Shown here: positions 47,426 through 55,063 of the stretch, in pieces
How the letters are laid out: each line of letters opens with the position of its first letter
Numbering within the stretch: the first letter of the stretch is position 1
Assembly: GCF_903166585.1 (NCBI RefSeq)
Contig: NZ_CAESCM010000002.1
Coordinates: forward strand, 372,001 to 436,000
Direction of reading: 5' to 3'
From: Pedobacter ghigonis
GTDB taxonomy: Bacteria > Bacteroidota > Bacteroidia > Sphingobacteriales > Sphingobacteriaceae
DNA length: 64,000 nucleotides
Program-made: the position numbers and the translations under genes
Notes under the pieces: model-generated
Told to the model about the DNA's origin: nothing
The model's input: the letters and a program-made list of their open reading frames with translations, nothing else
Databases searched by the model: none

Positions 47426-47484
47426 ATGTGGGTGGAGACACCCATTTCTAGGAAATGCAGATGGGTGGTGTCTCCACCGCCCAT
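47426..47484. other. large nested hairpin, REP-like
   Basis: GGGTGGAGACACC (47430-47442) pairs with GGTGTCTCCACC (47467-47478). Inside, CATTTC and GAAATG flank TAG as a second hairpin. No T run follows. Possibly a repetitive palindrome or structured RNA. Confidence 0.6.
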
Positions 47485-47561
47485 TTGATATTTTTGCAGA
47501 AATTTAAACAGTTTCTAAATCAACGCCATGATAAAAAGGATAGATCTGTAGCTTAATGAAT

Positions 47562-47868
47562 CTGCGGATTGCGTACCACTGACGTTATTTAATTATTATT
47601 TATTAATCTGTGATTTATTCGTTTATGTCGTTCCGTCCAACAGGGCCATAGCACGGTATCACCGTTCTACTCAAATACGGCCTAATAAATTTTTCGGGCT
47701 CCACTGCCCCAGCCATTTCACTGGCTTCGAAAGAAAAATTTTCAGCCGGTGGTTTTTGTTTTTTCATATGCCTCTAAGTTTTTAATTGTATTCAAGCTAG
47801 CTACGCTGGTCTTTTTGGCAGCAAAAAGAAAGAGCCCTTCGGCGGCGGTGAGCCGAGGCAAGAAAGAG
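47562..47868 (-). repeat. roughly 300-bp repeat with micro-ORF, copy 1
   Basis: The reverse complement matches 52266-52552. The shared core on the minus strand runs from CCTTGCCTCGGCTC through TTTTTGCTGCCAAAAAGACC and GAATACAATTAAAAACTTAG to a micro-ORF at 47615-47767 (50 residues, MKKQKPPAENFSFEASEMAG start) and on to TTAAATAACGTC. The micro-ORF of copy 2 differs at many amino acid positions, so a peptide product is doubtful. Confidence 0.82.
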
Positions 47869-47931
47869 CAAATAAAATCAATTAAACTTTACTTAAATTG
47901 ATTTTTATACCAATAAATTATCCATCAGGCA

Positions 47932-48345
47932 TTATCCCTGGTGTTCGGGCGTACCGTTAGGGTCCATCCATACATATTCCCAGTGGTGCCCGTCCAGGTC
48001 GTCGAAACTGTGCTGGTACATAAAGCCATAGTCGGTAGCAGGATTTGGTATGGTAGCACCGGCAGCCACAGCTTTGTCTACCATTTCGTTAACTGCATCT
48101 TTGCTGTCGGCCGATAAAGCGATGGAGGTTTCTATTGCCTTGTGGGCATCTACAATTTCTTTCTGGGTAAAAGTCTGAAAAAAGGGTTTGGTAAGCAGCA
48201 TCACATAAATGGTATCGCTAATGATCATACAGGTTGCCTTCTCGTCGGTAAATTGGGGATTAAAAGTATAACCAAGTTTGGTAAAGAATGCTACAGAACG
48301 GTCGAGGTTTTCGACTGATAAGTTTACAAAAATTTGAGTTGCCAT
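47932..48345 (-). CDS. VOC family (glyoxalase/dioxygenase-like) protein
   Basis: A 137-residue cytosolic protein. I chose the ATG whose codon is 48343-48345 (MATQIFVNLSVENLDRSVAF); the frame extends 9 codons upstream without support. It has the paired beta-alpha-beta-beta-beta modules of the vicinal oxygen chelate superfamily, with FTKLGYTFNPQF early and SFDDLDGHHWEYVWMDP at the C-terminus. The His and Glu in the latter fit metal ligands. Substrate unknown. It is alone on the minus strand between repeats. Confidence 0.87.
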   Translation of the reverse strand: MATQIFVNLSVENLDRSVAFFTKLGYTFNPQFTDEKATCMIISDTIYVMLLTKPFFQTFTQKEIVDAHKAIETSIALSADSKDAVNEMVDKAVAAGATIPNPATDYGFMYQHSFDDLDGHHWEYVWMDPNGTPEHQG

Positions 48346-48939
48346 AATTGTTTTGAGTTTGAGTATACCCAAAGGTACGGCTATGCTTGCTTGGTGTAAA
48401 TGTGTAAAAACGACAAGTTAAGGGGTTAAACGCGACTAATGATTTTAATTAAAACAAGGTTTGCCGGTTTAGCTTAATGGTAGATTTTCTACAGTAGTGA
48501 GGTGAGATGTTTTTCACCATCTAAGGACATTTAGAAAGATGGCACGATTGCCAGTTTTATTTCATCACCTAAGACATATAAGCTCATGCAAGGGGAATTG
48601 CACCTACATGAAACTTATATGTCTGATATGGTTTTATTTTAGATGGTAATATATGAGTTGTAATCATCAATATTAATGACATTCCCCTTCGGAGTCGTCA
48701 TTGCGACTGAAGTGCAACCTGAACCACGCAGTGCTCAGCGAAGCTAAATCTATTTAAAGATCTCTCCATTTCGCTGCGCTTCAGTTGAGATGACGGTTCT
48801 TCTATGGGGGTTGTCAATGGCGAAGGATCTGCTTTAATACCATACGAGGCGTTTCGATAGGTGATCAATGCTGATTTTGAACGAGAGAACAGCCATTATG
48901 GCCATTCAATCATTCAAAACTCAACCATTCAAAATTCCA
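48346..48939. other. intergenic region with hairpin and repeat copy 3, no gene
   Basis: No coding gene is supported. A 53-base hairpin lies at 48572-48624: AGACATATAAG pairs with CTTATATGTCT, and GCAA/TTGC closes an inner stem. Repeat copy 3 is at 48697-48794. A tRNA-like 5' fragment near 48466 (GCCGGTTTAGCTTAATGGTA) lacks the rest of a cloverleaf. Confidence 0.5.
48697..48794 (+). repeat. intergenic inverted-repeat element, copy 3 (shorter)
   Basis: Starts GTCATTGCGA and ends TTGAGATGAC, with AACCACGCAGTGCTCAGCGA in common with copy 2. It is 98 bp, about 25 bp shorter than the other two, with the loss in the second half. Confidence 0.7.
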
Positions 48940-51252
48940 TTACGCCAGTACTTCTTCGCGCATTTCCTGGGCTGCTGCTACCATTTCAATCAGTGCTTTT
49001 TTGGTTTCATCCCAGTGGCGGGTTTTTAATCCACAATCAGGGTTTACCCAAAGCTGATCGGCCGGAACCACGGCTTTCGCTTTCTCTAAAAGCTGCACCA
49101 TTTCTGCCCTCGAAGGTACCCTTGGCGAGTGAATATCGTAAACACCAGGGCCAATTTCATTCGGATATTTAAAGTCGGCAAAAGCATCAAGCAATTCCAT
49201 TTGCGAACGCGAACACTCAATGGTAATTACATCGGCATCCATATCGGCAATATGCTGTATAATATCGTTAAACTCCGAGTAGCACATGTGGGTGTGGATC
49301 TGCGTTTCGTCTTTTACGCCGCTTGCCGAAATTTTAAAGGCCGTAACCGCCCATTTCAGGTAAGCCTGCCAATCTGTTTGGCGCAACGGAAGGCCTTCGC
49401 GTATGGCTGGCTCATCAATCTGAATAACTTTGATTCCCGCTGCTTCAAGTTCAACCACTTCATCGCGGATGGCCAGTGCAATTTGGTTACAGGTAACCCA
49501 GCGTGGCTGGTCGTTACGCACAAAAGACCACTGCAGTATCGTAACTGGACCAGTTAACATGCCTTTTACCAGGGTTGGTGTTAACGATTGTGCAAAGGCT
49601 GTCCAGTAAACCGTCATAGCTTTAGGGCGGTTTACATCGCCGTAAATAATAGGAGGTTTAACGCAACGGCTACCGTAGCTTTGTACCCAGCCGTTTTTGG
49701 TAAAGGTAAAGCCGTTAAGCTGTTCGCCAAAATACTCCACCATGTCGTTACGCTCGAACTCGCCATGTACCAATACATCAATGCCAATTTCTTCCTGCCA
49801 GCGAATGGCTTCTTCGGTTTCCTTTTTTAATAATGCATCGTATTCGGCAGGTGTAATTTCTCCCTTTTTAAATTGCGCCCTCCAGTTTCTAACTTCGGTT
49901 GTTTGCGGGAAAGAGCCGATAGTTGTAGTAGGGAAAAGCGGCAGTTTTAAAATATCCTGTTGTGTCTTTTTCCTGCTCGAAAAGGCATTTTCACGTTGTG
50001 CATCCTTATCGGTTATTGCACTAACCCTTTGCTTCACTGCTGTGTTATGGATCAATGCAGAGGTTCTGCGGCTTTCAATGGCATTTTTGTTCTCCGTGAG
50101 TTTCGCTAATGCCTCCTGCGTAGGCGTTTCTTCAGTCAATGCTTTCAGCGTAACTACCTCATCAATTTTCTGTTTGGCAAAGGCCAGCCATTGCTTAATT
50201 TCAGGCGTAAGGGTTTTCTCGTTGGTTTCGAGGTTCAGATCGCAAGGCGAATGCAATAATGAGCACGAGGGTGCAATCAGCACGCGCTCGCTGCCCAGTT
50301 GGGCCATTGCCTTTTTGATGATGGCTAAAGATTGCTCAAAATCGTTTTTCCAGACGTTTCGGCCATCAACCACACCCAATGATAGGGTTAACGTAGCCGG
50401 AATGGCATTTAATACTTCATCCAGCTGCTTGGGGCAACGTACCAGATCGATGTGCAAAGCCTGTACCGGTAAGCTGGTAGCCAGTGTAAGGTTATCTTTT
50501 AAGCCTTCAAAGTAAGTGGCTACCAATACTTTTAGCTGCGGAAATTGTTTCCTGATTTCGGCATAAACATAATTGTAGGCAGCGCGGGCTTTTTCGTTAA
50601 TATCTAAAGCTAAAAAAGGTTCGTCAAACTGGATCCACTCCGCTCCCTGATCTTTCAGTTCTGTTAAAATCTGCAGGTAAACCGGTAATAGTTTTTTAAT
50701 CAGGTCGATTTTATCGAAACCGGCTTCTTTTTCCTTGCCCAGCAACAAATAAGAAACAGGACCAATAATTACGGGTTTACTGTTAATGCCCAGCTGTTTT
50801 GCCCTTACAAATTCGTTTACAATTTTACCCGAGAAGAGACTAAACTCCTGGTTTTTATAAAACTCAGGCACAATATAGTGGTAATTGGTGTCGAACCATT
50901 TGGTCATTTCCATAGCCGTAATGTCTAAACCATCTTTCTGGTAGCCCCGGGCCATGGCAAAATACAAATCGAGTTCGTTATTGGTTTTCTGTAATACCAC
51001 CTGGTTGTAACGTTTCGGAATGGCTCCTACGGTTAACGACATATCCAGGATCTGGTCGTAATAAGAAAAATCGTTTGAAGGGATCAGGTCGATACCGGCA
51101 TCTTGTTGTAGTTTCCAGTTCTGATCGGCAATGTTGCGGCCTTTGCTCAGCAGCTCGGCCAGGGTAATTTTTCCGGCCCAATATTGTTCGCTGGCCTTTT
51201 TCAGTTCTCTGTTGCTCCCGATACGCGGGTAGCCTAGGTTGTGGGTTTGCAT
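48940..51252 (-). CDS. metE: cobalamin-independent methionine synthase
   Basis: A 770-residue cytosolic enzyme that transfers the methyl group from 5-methyltetrahydropteroyltri-L-glutamate to homocysteine, the last step of methionine synthesis, without B12. Full length for MetE, with the N-terminal domain (MQTHNLGYPRIGSNRELKKA) and C-terminal catalytic barrel. The zinc ligands are all visible: His655 and Cys657 in THMCYSEF, Glu679 in ITIECSRSQ, Cys740 in NPDCGLKTR, at a constant offset of 14 from the E. coli numbering. The gene is transcribed leftward behind a cobalamin riboswitch, so it should be shut off when B12 is available. An Lrp-type regulator diverges from it. Confidence 0.97.
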   Translation of the reverse strand: MQTHNLGYPRIGSNRELKKASEQYWAGKITLAELLSKGRNIADQNWKLQQDAGIDLIPSNDFSYYDQILDMSLTVGAIPKRYNQVVLQKTNNELDLYFAMARGYQKDGLDITAMEMTKWFDTNYHYIVPEFYKNQEFSLFSGKIVNEFVRAKQLGINSKPVIIGPVSYLLLGKEKEAGFDKIDLIKKLLPVYLQILTELKDQGAEWIQFDEPFLALDINEKARAAYNYVYAEIRKQFPQLKVLVATYFEGLKDNLTLATSLPVQALHIDLVRCPKQLDEVLNAIPATLTLSLGVVDGRNVWKNDFEQSLAIIKKAMAQLGSERVLIAPSCSLLHSPCDLNLETNEKTLTPEIKQWLAFAKQKIDEVVTLKALTEETPTQEALAKLTENKNAIESRRTSALIHNTAVKQRVSAITDKDAQRENAFSSRKKTQQDILKLPLFPTTTIGSFPQTTEVRNWRAQFKKGEITPAEYDALLKKETEEAIRWQEEIGIDVLVHGEFERNDMVEYFGEQLNGFTFTKNGWVQSYGSRCVKPPIIYGDVNRPKAMTVYWTAFAQSLTPTLVKGMLTGPVTILQWSFVRNDQPRWVTCNQIALAIRDEVVELEAAGIKVIQIDEPAIREGLPLRQTDWQAYLKWAVTAFKISASGVKDETQIHTHMCYSEFNDIIQHIADMDADVITIECSRSQMELLDAFADFKYPNEIGPGVYDIHSPRVPSRAEMVQLLEKAKAVVPADQLWVNPDCGLKTRHWDETKKALIEMVAAAQEMREEVLA

Positions 51253-51389
51253 TGTTTCAACTTTTTAAATGGTTAATAATCATTGTAAAAAGCCCTGGTT
51301 AATTTCATAATGCAATAGTGAAGGAAGGATGAAGGAGCGCAAATACCACGAAACAAGCGGGCACAACAATTCCATAATGGTTTTGTACC

Positions 51390-51580
51390 AGTGTAACAGC
51401 ATTTGTCTGACATCGGGCTTCAATCGCGAAAGCATTGTCAATCCGGGAGAGCAAGGTATCCTGACTTATAACCGTTTTATCACCTATTGATGTTTTTTGA
51501 TAAAATCTTAACTGTTACTTACAGTTGCGCGACAGTTCGTGATTTGCACACGATTCCCTTTTCACTTCCGGTTGTTGAAA
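51390..51580 (-). ncRNA. cobalamin (B12) riboswitch upstream of metE
   Basis: On the minus strand the leader reads GGGAATCGTGTG, then CAAATCACGAACTGTCGCGC, AACTGTAAGTAACAG and later AAGTCAGGATACC. These are the conserved cobalamin aptamer features: the purine-rich start, the CxGTGxxAATxCxC-type region, the CTGTCxCGCAACTGTAA core and a B12-box variant. It lies between a likely promoter (51626-51633) and metE. Exact 5' and 3' limits are approximate; the expression platform would be near 51260-51400. Confidence 0.9.
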
Positions 51581-51625
51581 TATATACAAGAACTTTTTTG
51601 CTTACAATCAGTTTTTAATTCTTTT

Positions 51626-51633
51626 CAAAGGTA
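51626..51633 (-). promoter_or_regulatory. metE promoter -7 element
   Basis: On the minus strand TACCTTTG matches TAnnTTTG exactly, about 45 bases before the riboswitch aptamer. No good TTG is at the expected -33 distance. Confidence 0.5.
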
Positions 51634-51725
51634 GTTAAGCAGGTGTTAAAACTATTGATTGTGAAATAATAAGATGAAATACCTGTTTTGTCTTTATTTT
51701 TTAGTGTATTTTTCTTTTTAGTGAT

Positions 51726-51733
51726 TAGATTTG
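51726..51733 (+). promoter_or_regulatory. lrp-type gene promoter -7 element
   Basis: TAGATTTG matches TAnnTTTG exactly, 24 bases before the ATG at 51757. The -33 element is not clear. Confidence 0.45.
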
Positions 51734-51756
51734 GTTCCGTAAAAGAAAAATATTCT

Positions 51757-52218
51757 ATGAACGAGCTTGACGAAACCGACTTATTGCTGTTGAAAATTTT
51801 AGGGCATAACTCCAGTTACACCACAAAAGAGCTGGCAGCGCAGGTAAACTTATCGCCATCGCCAGTTTTTGAGCGCGTAAAAAGGTTAGAAAACAATGGC
51901 TATATTAAAAAATATATCGCCATACTGGATGCAGAGAAATTTAACCAGGGTTTTATTGTTTTTTGCAACATTAAACTGAAACAGCACGATAGGAAAATAG
52001 GGCACCACTTTGTTGCCGATATTTTAAAAATAGATGAGGTGACCGAATGTTATAATGTTTCGGGCGATTATGATTTTATATTGAAAGTGTATGCCAGGGA
52101 TATGAAACATTACCAGGATTTTGTTTTTAATAAGCTCGGCTCAGTAGAAAGTATTGGCAGTACGCACAGTACTTTCGTAATGGCCGAGATTAAAAATTCC
52201 CATAACATTAGTTTTTAA
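51757..52218 (+). CDS. Lrp/AsnC family transcriptional regulator
   Basis: A 153-residue regulator. I chose the ATG at 51757 (MNELDETDLLLLKILGHNSS) because this is the usual family start; the 23 upstream codons of the frame cover the probable promoter. N-terminal winged HTH (YTTKELAAQVNLSPSPVFER, VKRLENNGYIKKY) and C-terminal RAM ligand domain (VTECYNVSGDYDFILKVYAR). It diverges from the metE leader, so feedback by methionine or another amino acid on metE and itself is a plausible role (inference). Confidence 0.93.
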   Translation: MNELDETDLLLLKILGHNSSYTTKELAAQVNLSPSPVFERVKRLENNGYIKKYIAILDAEKFNQGFIVFCNIKLKQHDRKIGHHFVADILKIDEVTECYNVSGDYDFILKVYARDMKHYQDFVFNKLGSVESIGSTHSTFVMAEIKNSHNISF

Positions 52219-52265
52219 GGGGCTGTGGCATCTTTTTTTGTCTATGCGTTTGCCCCATTGCTTAT

Positions 52266-52552
52266 CCTTGCCTCGGCTCGCCGCCGCCGAAGGGCTCTTT
52301 CTTTTTGCTGCCAAAAAGACCAGCGTAGCTAGCTTGAATACAATTAAAAACTTAGAGGCATATGAAAAAACAAAAACCACCGGCTGAAAATTTTTCTTTT
52401 GAAGCCAGTAGGATGGCTGGGACGGTGGAGGCCGAAAAATTCGTTAGGTCGGATTTGAGTAGAACGGAGATACTGTACTATGGCCTTGCTGGGCGCAATG
52501 CATAATTATGCCGCTGATTAATTGATGATTATTAAATAACGTCGATGGTTGC
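52266..52552 (+). repeat. roughly 300-bp repeat with micro-ORF, copy 2
   Basis: Inverted relative to copy 1 at 47562-47868. It shares CCTTGCCTCGGCTC, TTTTTGCTGCCAAAAAGACC, GAATACAATTAAAAACTTAG and a micro-ORF at 52362-52505 (47 residues, MKKQKPPAENFSFEASRMAG start), ending in TTAAATAACGTCGATGG. Upstream 52219-52265 and downstream 52553-52564 show no other feature. Confidence 0.82.
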
Positions 52553-52564
52553 CTGTTGAAATGC

Positions 52565-53386
52565 CTATTTAAACTGGTAGGTTTTAACATAATCAAATAC
52601 AACCTCGTCTGGATATACACCCTTGGTATAGTCGCCACCAAAACCCGTTAATTCGGTACTTAAGATCATGTATTCTGAAATACCCGACAGACCTTTACTG
52701 GTGCGGAATACTTCGGTTCCATCGATAAAGAAGACGTATTCTACATTGTTCCAAAGTAAACCAAAAGTGTGAAAGTTATTGTCGTTAATGGTTTCGCTTG
52801 GTACAATTTTACTTTCGCTTTTATGGGTTGCACCGTAGCCTCCCCAATGTACTGTATGATAAGTGGCGTTTGGATTCGGCTTCAGGTATTCAAAAATATC
52901 GACTTCTGCACCTACTGCGAGGGCATTATCTGGCTGTGAACCCATTGTATTTGTTTGTAGCCAAAAAGAGGAGTGTGTACCCAGCGATTTTTGCATTTTC
53001 GCCCTGCATTCAAAATAACCATACTTCTGGGCAAATTTACCATCGGTACACAGTTGCCCAACATAATATTTTCCATCAGTATCTTTAATCGTTTGTATAA
53101 CCAGATTTCCTTTGCCATCAAGAGAAATGGTTTTATTGCCCGAAACAGTAGCATATCCCCTTACGGTTCCATCAGCCCGGTAAGCCCATTTCGTTGCATC
53201 GATTGCTGTTCCGTTAAAATCATCAATAAAAACAGGTGTCATCTGGCTAATAAAGTCGGCTGGTTTTAAAGGTTTTTGGAGAAATGGATCTGTTTTTTGC
53301 GGAAGCGCTGGTACTTCGGGAACATCATTTTTCTTGGCGCAGGATAAAAACAGAATAGCGACTAAAATTGAAACTGAGTTTTTCAT
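52565..53386 (-). CDS. GH16 family glycoside hydrolase lipoprotein
   Basis: A 273-residue exported lipoprotein; lipobox FLSC with Cys16. The mature domain is a GH16 jelly roll: FIDDFNGTAIDATKWAYRAD at the start, GYFECRAKMQKSLGTHSSFW, and the catalytic beta-bulge motif EVDIFE with nucleophile Glu161, Asp163 and acid/base Glu166. Members cleave beta-1,3(4)-glucans, agarose, carrageenan or related glycans; specificity is not decidable here. Monocistronic, downstream of the repeat copy 2. Confidence 0.92.
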   Translation of the reverse strand: MKNSVSILVAILFLSCAKKNDVPEVPALPQKTDPFLQKPLKPADFISQMTPVFIDDFNGTAIDATKWAYRADGTVRGYATVSGNKTISLDGKGNLVIQTIKDTDGKYYVGQLCTDGKFAQKYGYFECRAKMQKSLGTHSSFWLQTNTMGSQPDNALAVGAEVDIFEYLKPNPNATYHTVHWGGYGATHKSESKIVPSETINDNNFHTFGLLWNNVEYVFFIDGTEVFRTSKGLSGISEYMILSTELTGFGGDYTKGVYPDEVVFDYVKTYQFK

Positions 53387-53597
53387 AGTATATCTTAAAT
53401 TTGGTTACAGGATAAAGTTGTATCTTTTCCAGGATAAGCAGGGGTCAAAATCCTTAATAAATGGGGCGAAAAATGCAAAGATATTATGGAAGGCTTATTC
53501 CAGCGATTGTAACTGCCTGTGGCTAGGAAGCCGCTTATTGCCTGTAATCTTAACATTTTCTTAATGTTCACAAAACTTAAAGGGTACACTGTCCAAA

Positions 53598-53605
53598 TAC
53601 CTTTG
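53598..53605 (+). promoter_or_regulatory. -7 promoter element of the phosphodiesterase gene at 53620
   Basis: TACCTTTG is an exact TAnnTTTG match 15 bases before the ATG. No TTG is present at the usual -33 distance. Confidence 0.4.
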
Positions 53606-53619
53606 CCGGAAAAAGTTTT

Positions 53620-54978
53620 ATGAAACGAATAGTTGCCCTAATGGCCTTATTGTGGCTTTCGGCTGGATATGTAGCCGCTCAGGAGAATCATGTGGTATTG
53701 ATCAGTATAGATGGTTTACGCCCCGAATTTTATTTAGACCCGCAATGGGGCATGGTTAATGTACGTCAGGCCATGAAAAACGGCGCATACGCAGAGGGTG
53801 TAAGGGGCAGTTTTCCAACGGTTACCTATCCTTCTCACACTACCATTGTAAGTGGGGTATTGCCGGCCAAACATGGTATTTATTACAACACGCCCGTAGA
53901 GCCACTGGGTATATCGGGCAAGTGGTTCTGGTACTATAAAGATATTAAAGTGCCTACCATCTGGACAGCAGCTAAGGATGCGGGCTTAAGCACTGCAGGT
54001 GTAAGCTGGCCGGTTACCGTTGGTGCACCAATTACCTATAACCTGCCTGAGTATGTAATTCTTCCACAGGGTAAGGGAGAAAAAAAGGACGAGATTAAAG
54101 CCATGTCTTTAGAGTCGAACCCTAAAGAACTTTTTCAGGAAGTGCAGGATTTTGCGGTTGGTAAATTTAATACAGAATATGGTGCGTCGGTTGATTTTTA
54201 TACCAGCGACCAGAATAAATCGCGCATGGCTGCCTATATTTTAAGAAGATATAAACCATCTTTCCTGGCTTTGCACATTGCACTTTTAGATCATTTTGAA
54301 CACGAACAAGGCCGCGATGGTGATAAAGTAAGATCGGCAATTGTTGGTGCTGATGTAGCCATCAAAACCATTATGGATGCCGTAGAAGCATCGGGTATGA
54401 GCAAAAACACTACATTTATTATTACAGGCGACCACGGTTTTGTTGATATCCACACGCAGTTTAAACCGAATGTAGTATTAAGCAAGCTTGGTCTGTACGA
54501 TGATGCCAATAAGGAAGGCTGGAAAGCTTACTTTCAGCAAAGCGGCGGATCTGCCTTTTTACACCTTAAAGATCCAAACGATAAAAAGAGCGTAGAGCAG
54601 GTAAAGAAGGCATTAAGTCAGCTACCTGAGGGCATCCAAAGAACCTTCCACGTATTGGATAAAGAAGGGATTGCTAAAGCACAAGGCGATCCAACCGCTG
54701 TTTTAGCATTGGCTGCAAATCAGGGTTTCAGTTTTGGCGCTTCGGCCACAGGCGATATGCTTGCTCCGGCCAACGGTGGTACACATGGTTACCTGCCAAC
54801 AGATTTTAAAGAGATACAAACCGGTTTCGTTACTTTCGGTAAGGGAATTAAAGCAGGTGCTGTGCTGCCTTTAATTGGTCAGGAAGATATTGCACCTTTA
54901 ATTGCAAAATTACTTAACCTGAACCTGAAAACAGACGGTGTTTTATATCCGGGCATACTGACTCCAGTAAAGAAATAA
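53620..54978 (+). CDS. ectonucleotide pyrophosphatase/phosphodiesterase-like alkaline phosphatase superfamily protein
   Basis: A 452-residue secreted hydrolase; signal peptide cleavage near YVAAQ. NPP-type motifs are complete: metal ligand Asp31 in ISIDGLRPEFY, nucleophile Thr69 in SFPTVTYPSHTTIVSG, GITYYNTP-like GIYYNTP, ALHIALLDHFEHEQG and IITGDHGFVDIHTQF and GGTHGYLP for the two-zinc site. Likely cleaves phosphodiester or pyrophosphate bonds of nucleotides or related molecules in the periplasm. It stands alone and converges with the DUF4374 operon. Confidence 0.92.
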   Translation: MKRIVALMALLWLSAGYVAAQENHVVLISIDGLRPEFYLDPQWGMVNVRQAMKNGAYAEGVRGSFPTVTYPSHTTIVSGVLPAKHGIYYNTPVEPLGISGKWFWYYKDIKVPTIWTAAKDAGLSTAGVSWPVTVGAPITYNLPEYVILPQGKGEKKDEIKAMSLESNPKELFQEVQDFAVGKFNTEYGASVDFYTSDQNKSRMAAYILRRYKPSFLALHIALLDHFEHEQGRDGDKVRSAIVGADVAIKTIMDAVEASGMSKNTTFIITGDHGFVDIHTQFKPNVVLSKLGLYDDANKEGWKAYFQQSGGSAFLHLKDPNDKKSVEQVKKALSQLPEGIQRTFHVLDKEGIAKAQGDPTAVLALAANQGFSFGASATGDMLAPANGGTHGYLPTDFKEIQTGFVTFGKGIKAGAVLPLIGQEDIAPLIAKLLNLNLKTDGVLYPGILTPVKK

Positions 54979-54997
54979 CGGGCAGGTAATAATTAGA

Positions 54998-55043
54998 AAA
55001 CGGCAAGGGCTTCGAAAATATATTTCCGAAGCCCTTGCCGTTT
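54998..55043. terminator. bidirectional intrinsic terminator between convergent genes
   Basis: A perfect 17-bp stem: AAACGGCAAGGGCTTCG (54998-55014) with CGAAGCCCTTGCCGTTT (55027-55043), 12-base AT loop. It serves the convergent phosphodiesterase and DUF4374 genes. Confidence 0.9.
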
Positions 55044-55063
55044 ACGCTGTTTTTTTAACAGGT

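Noticed and set aside
48466..48540. Possible tRNA or tRNA pseudogene (GCCGGTTTAGCTTAATGGTA)
   Set aside because: Only an acceptor/D-arm-like start is present; no anticodon arm or TTCGA T-arm follows at the right distance.
48861..49172. 103-codon + strand frame overlapping the 3' end of metE
   Set aside because: It runs across intergenic repeat words into antisense metE with no domain or start signal.
49697..50515. 272-codon + strand frame inside metE
   Set aside because: It is antisense to conserved metE codons, Ser/Cys-rich and without recognisable domain; metE is unambiguous.
47562..52552. Composite transposon
   Set aside because: The flanking inverted repeats are too short for insertion sequences and no transposase is encoded, so I report them only as repeats.
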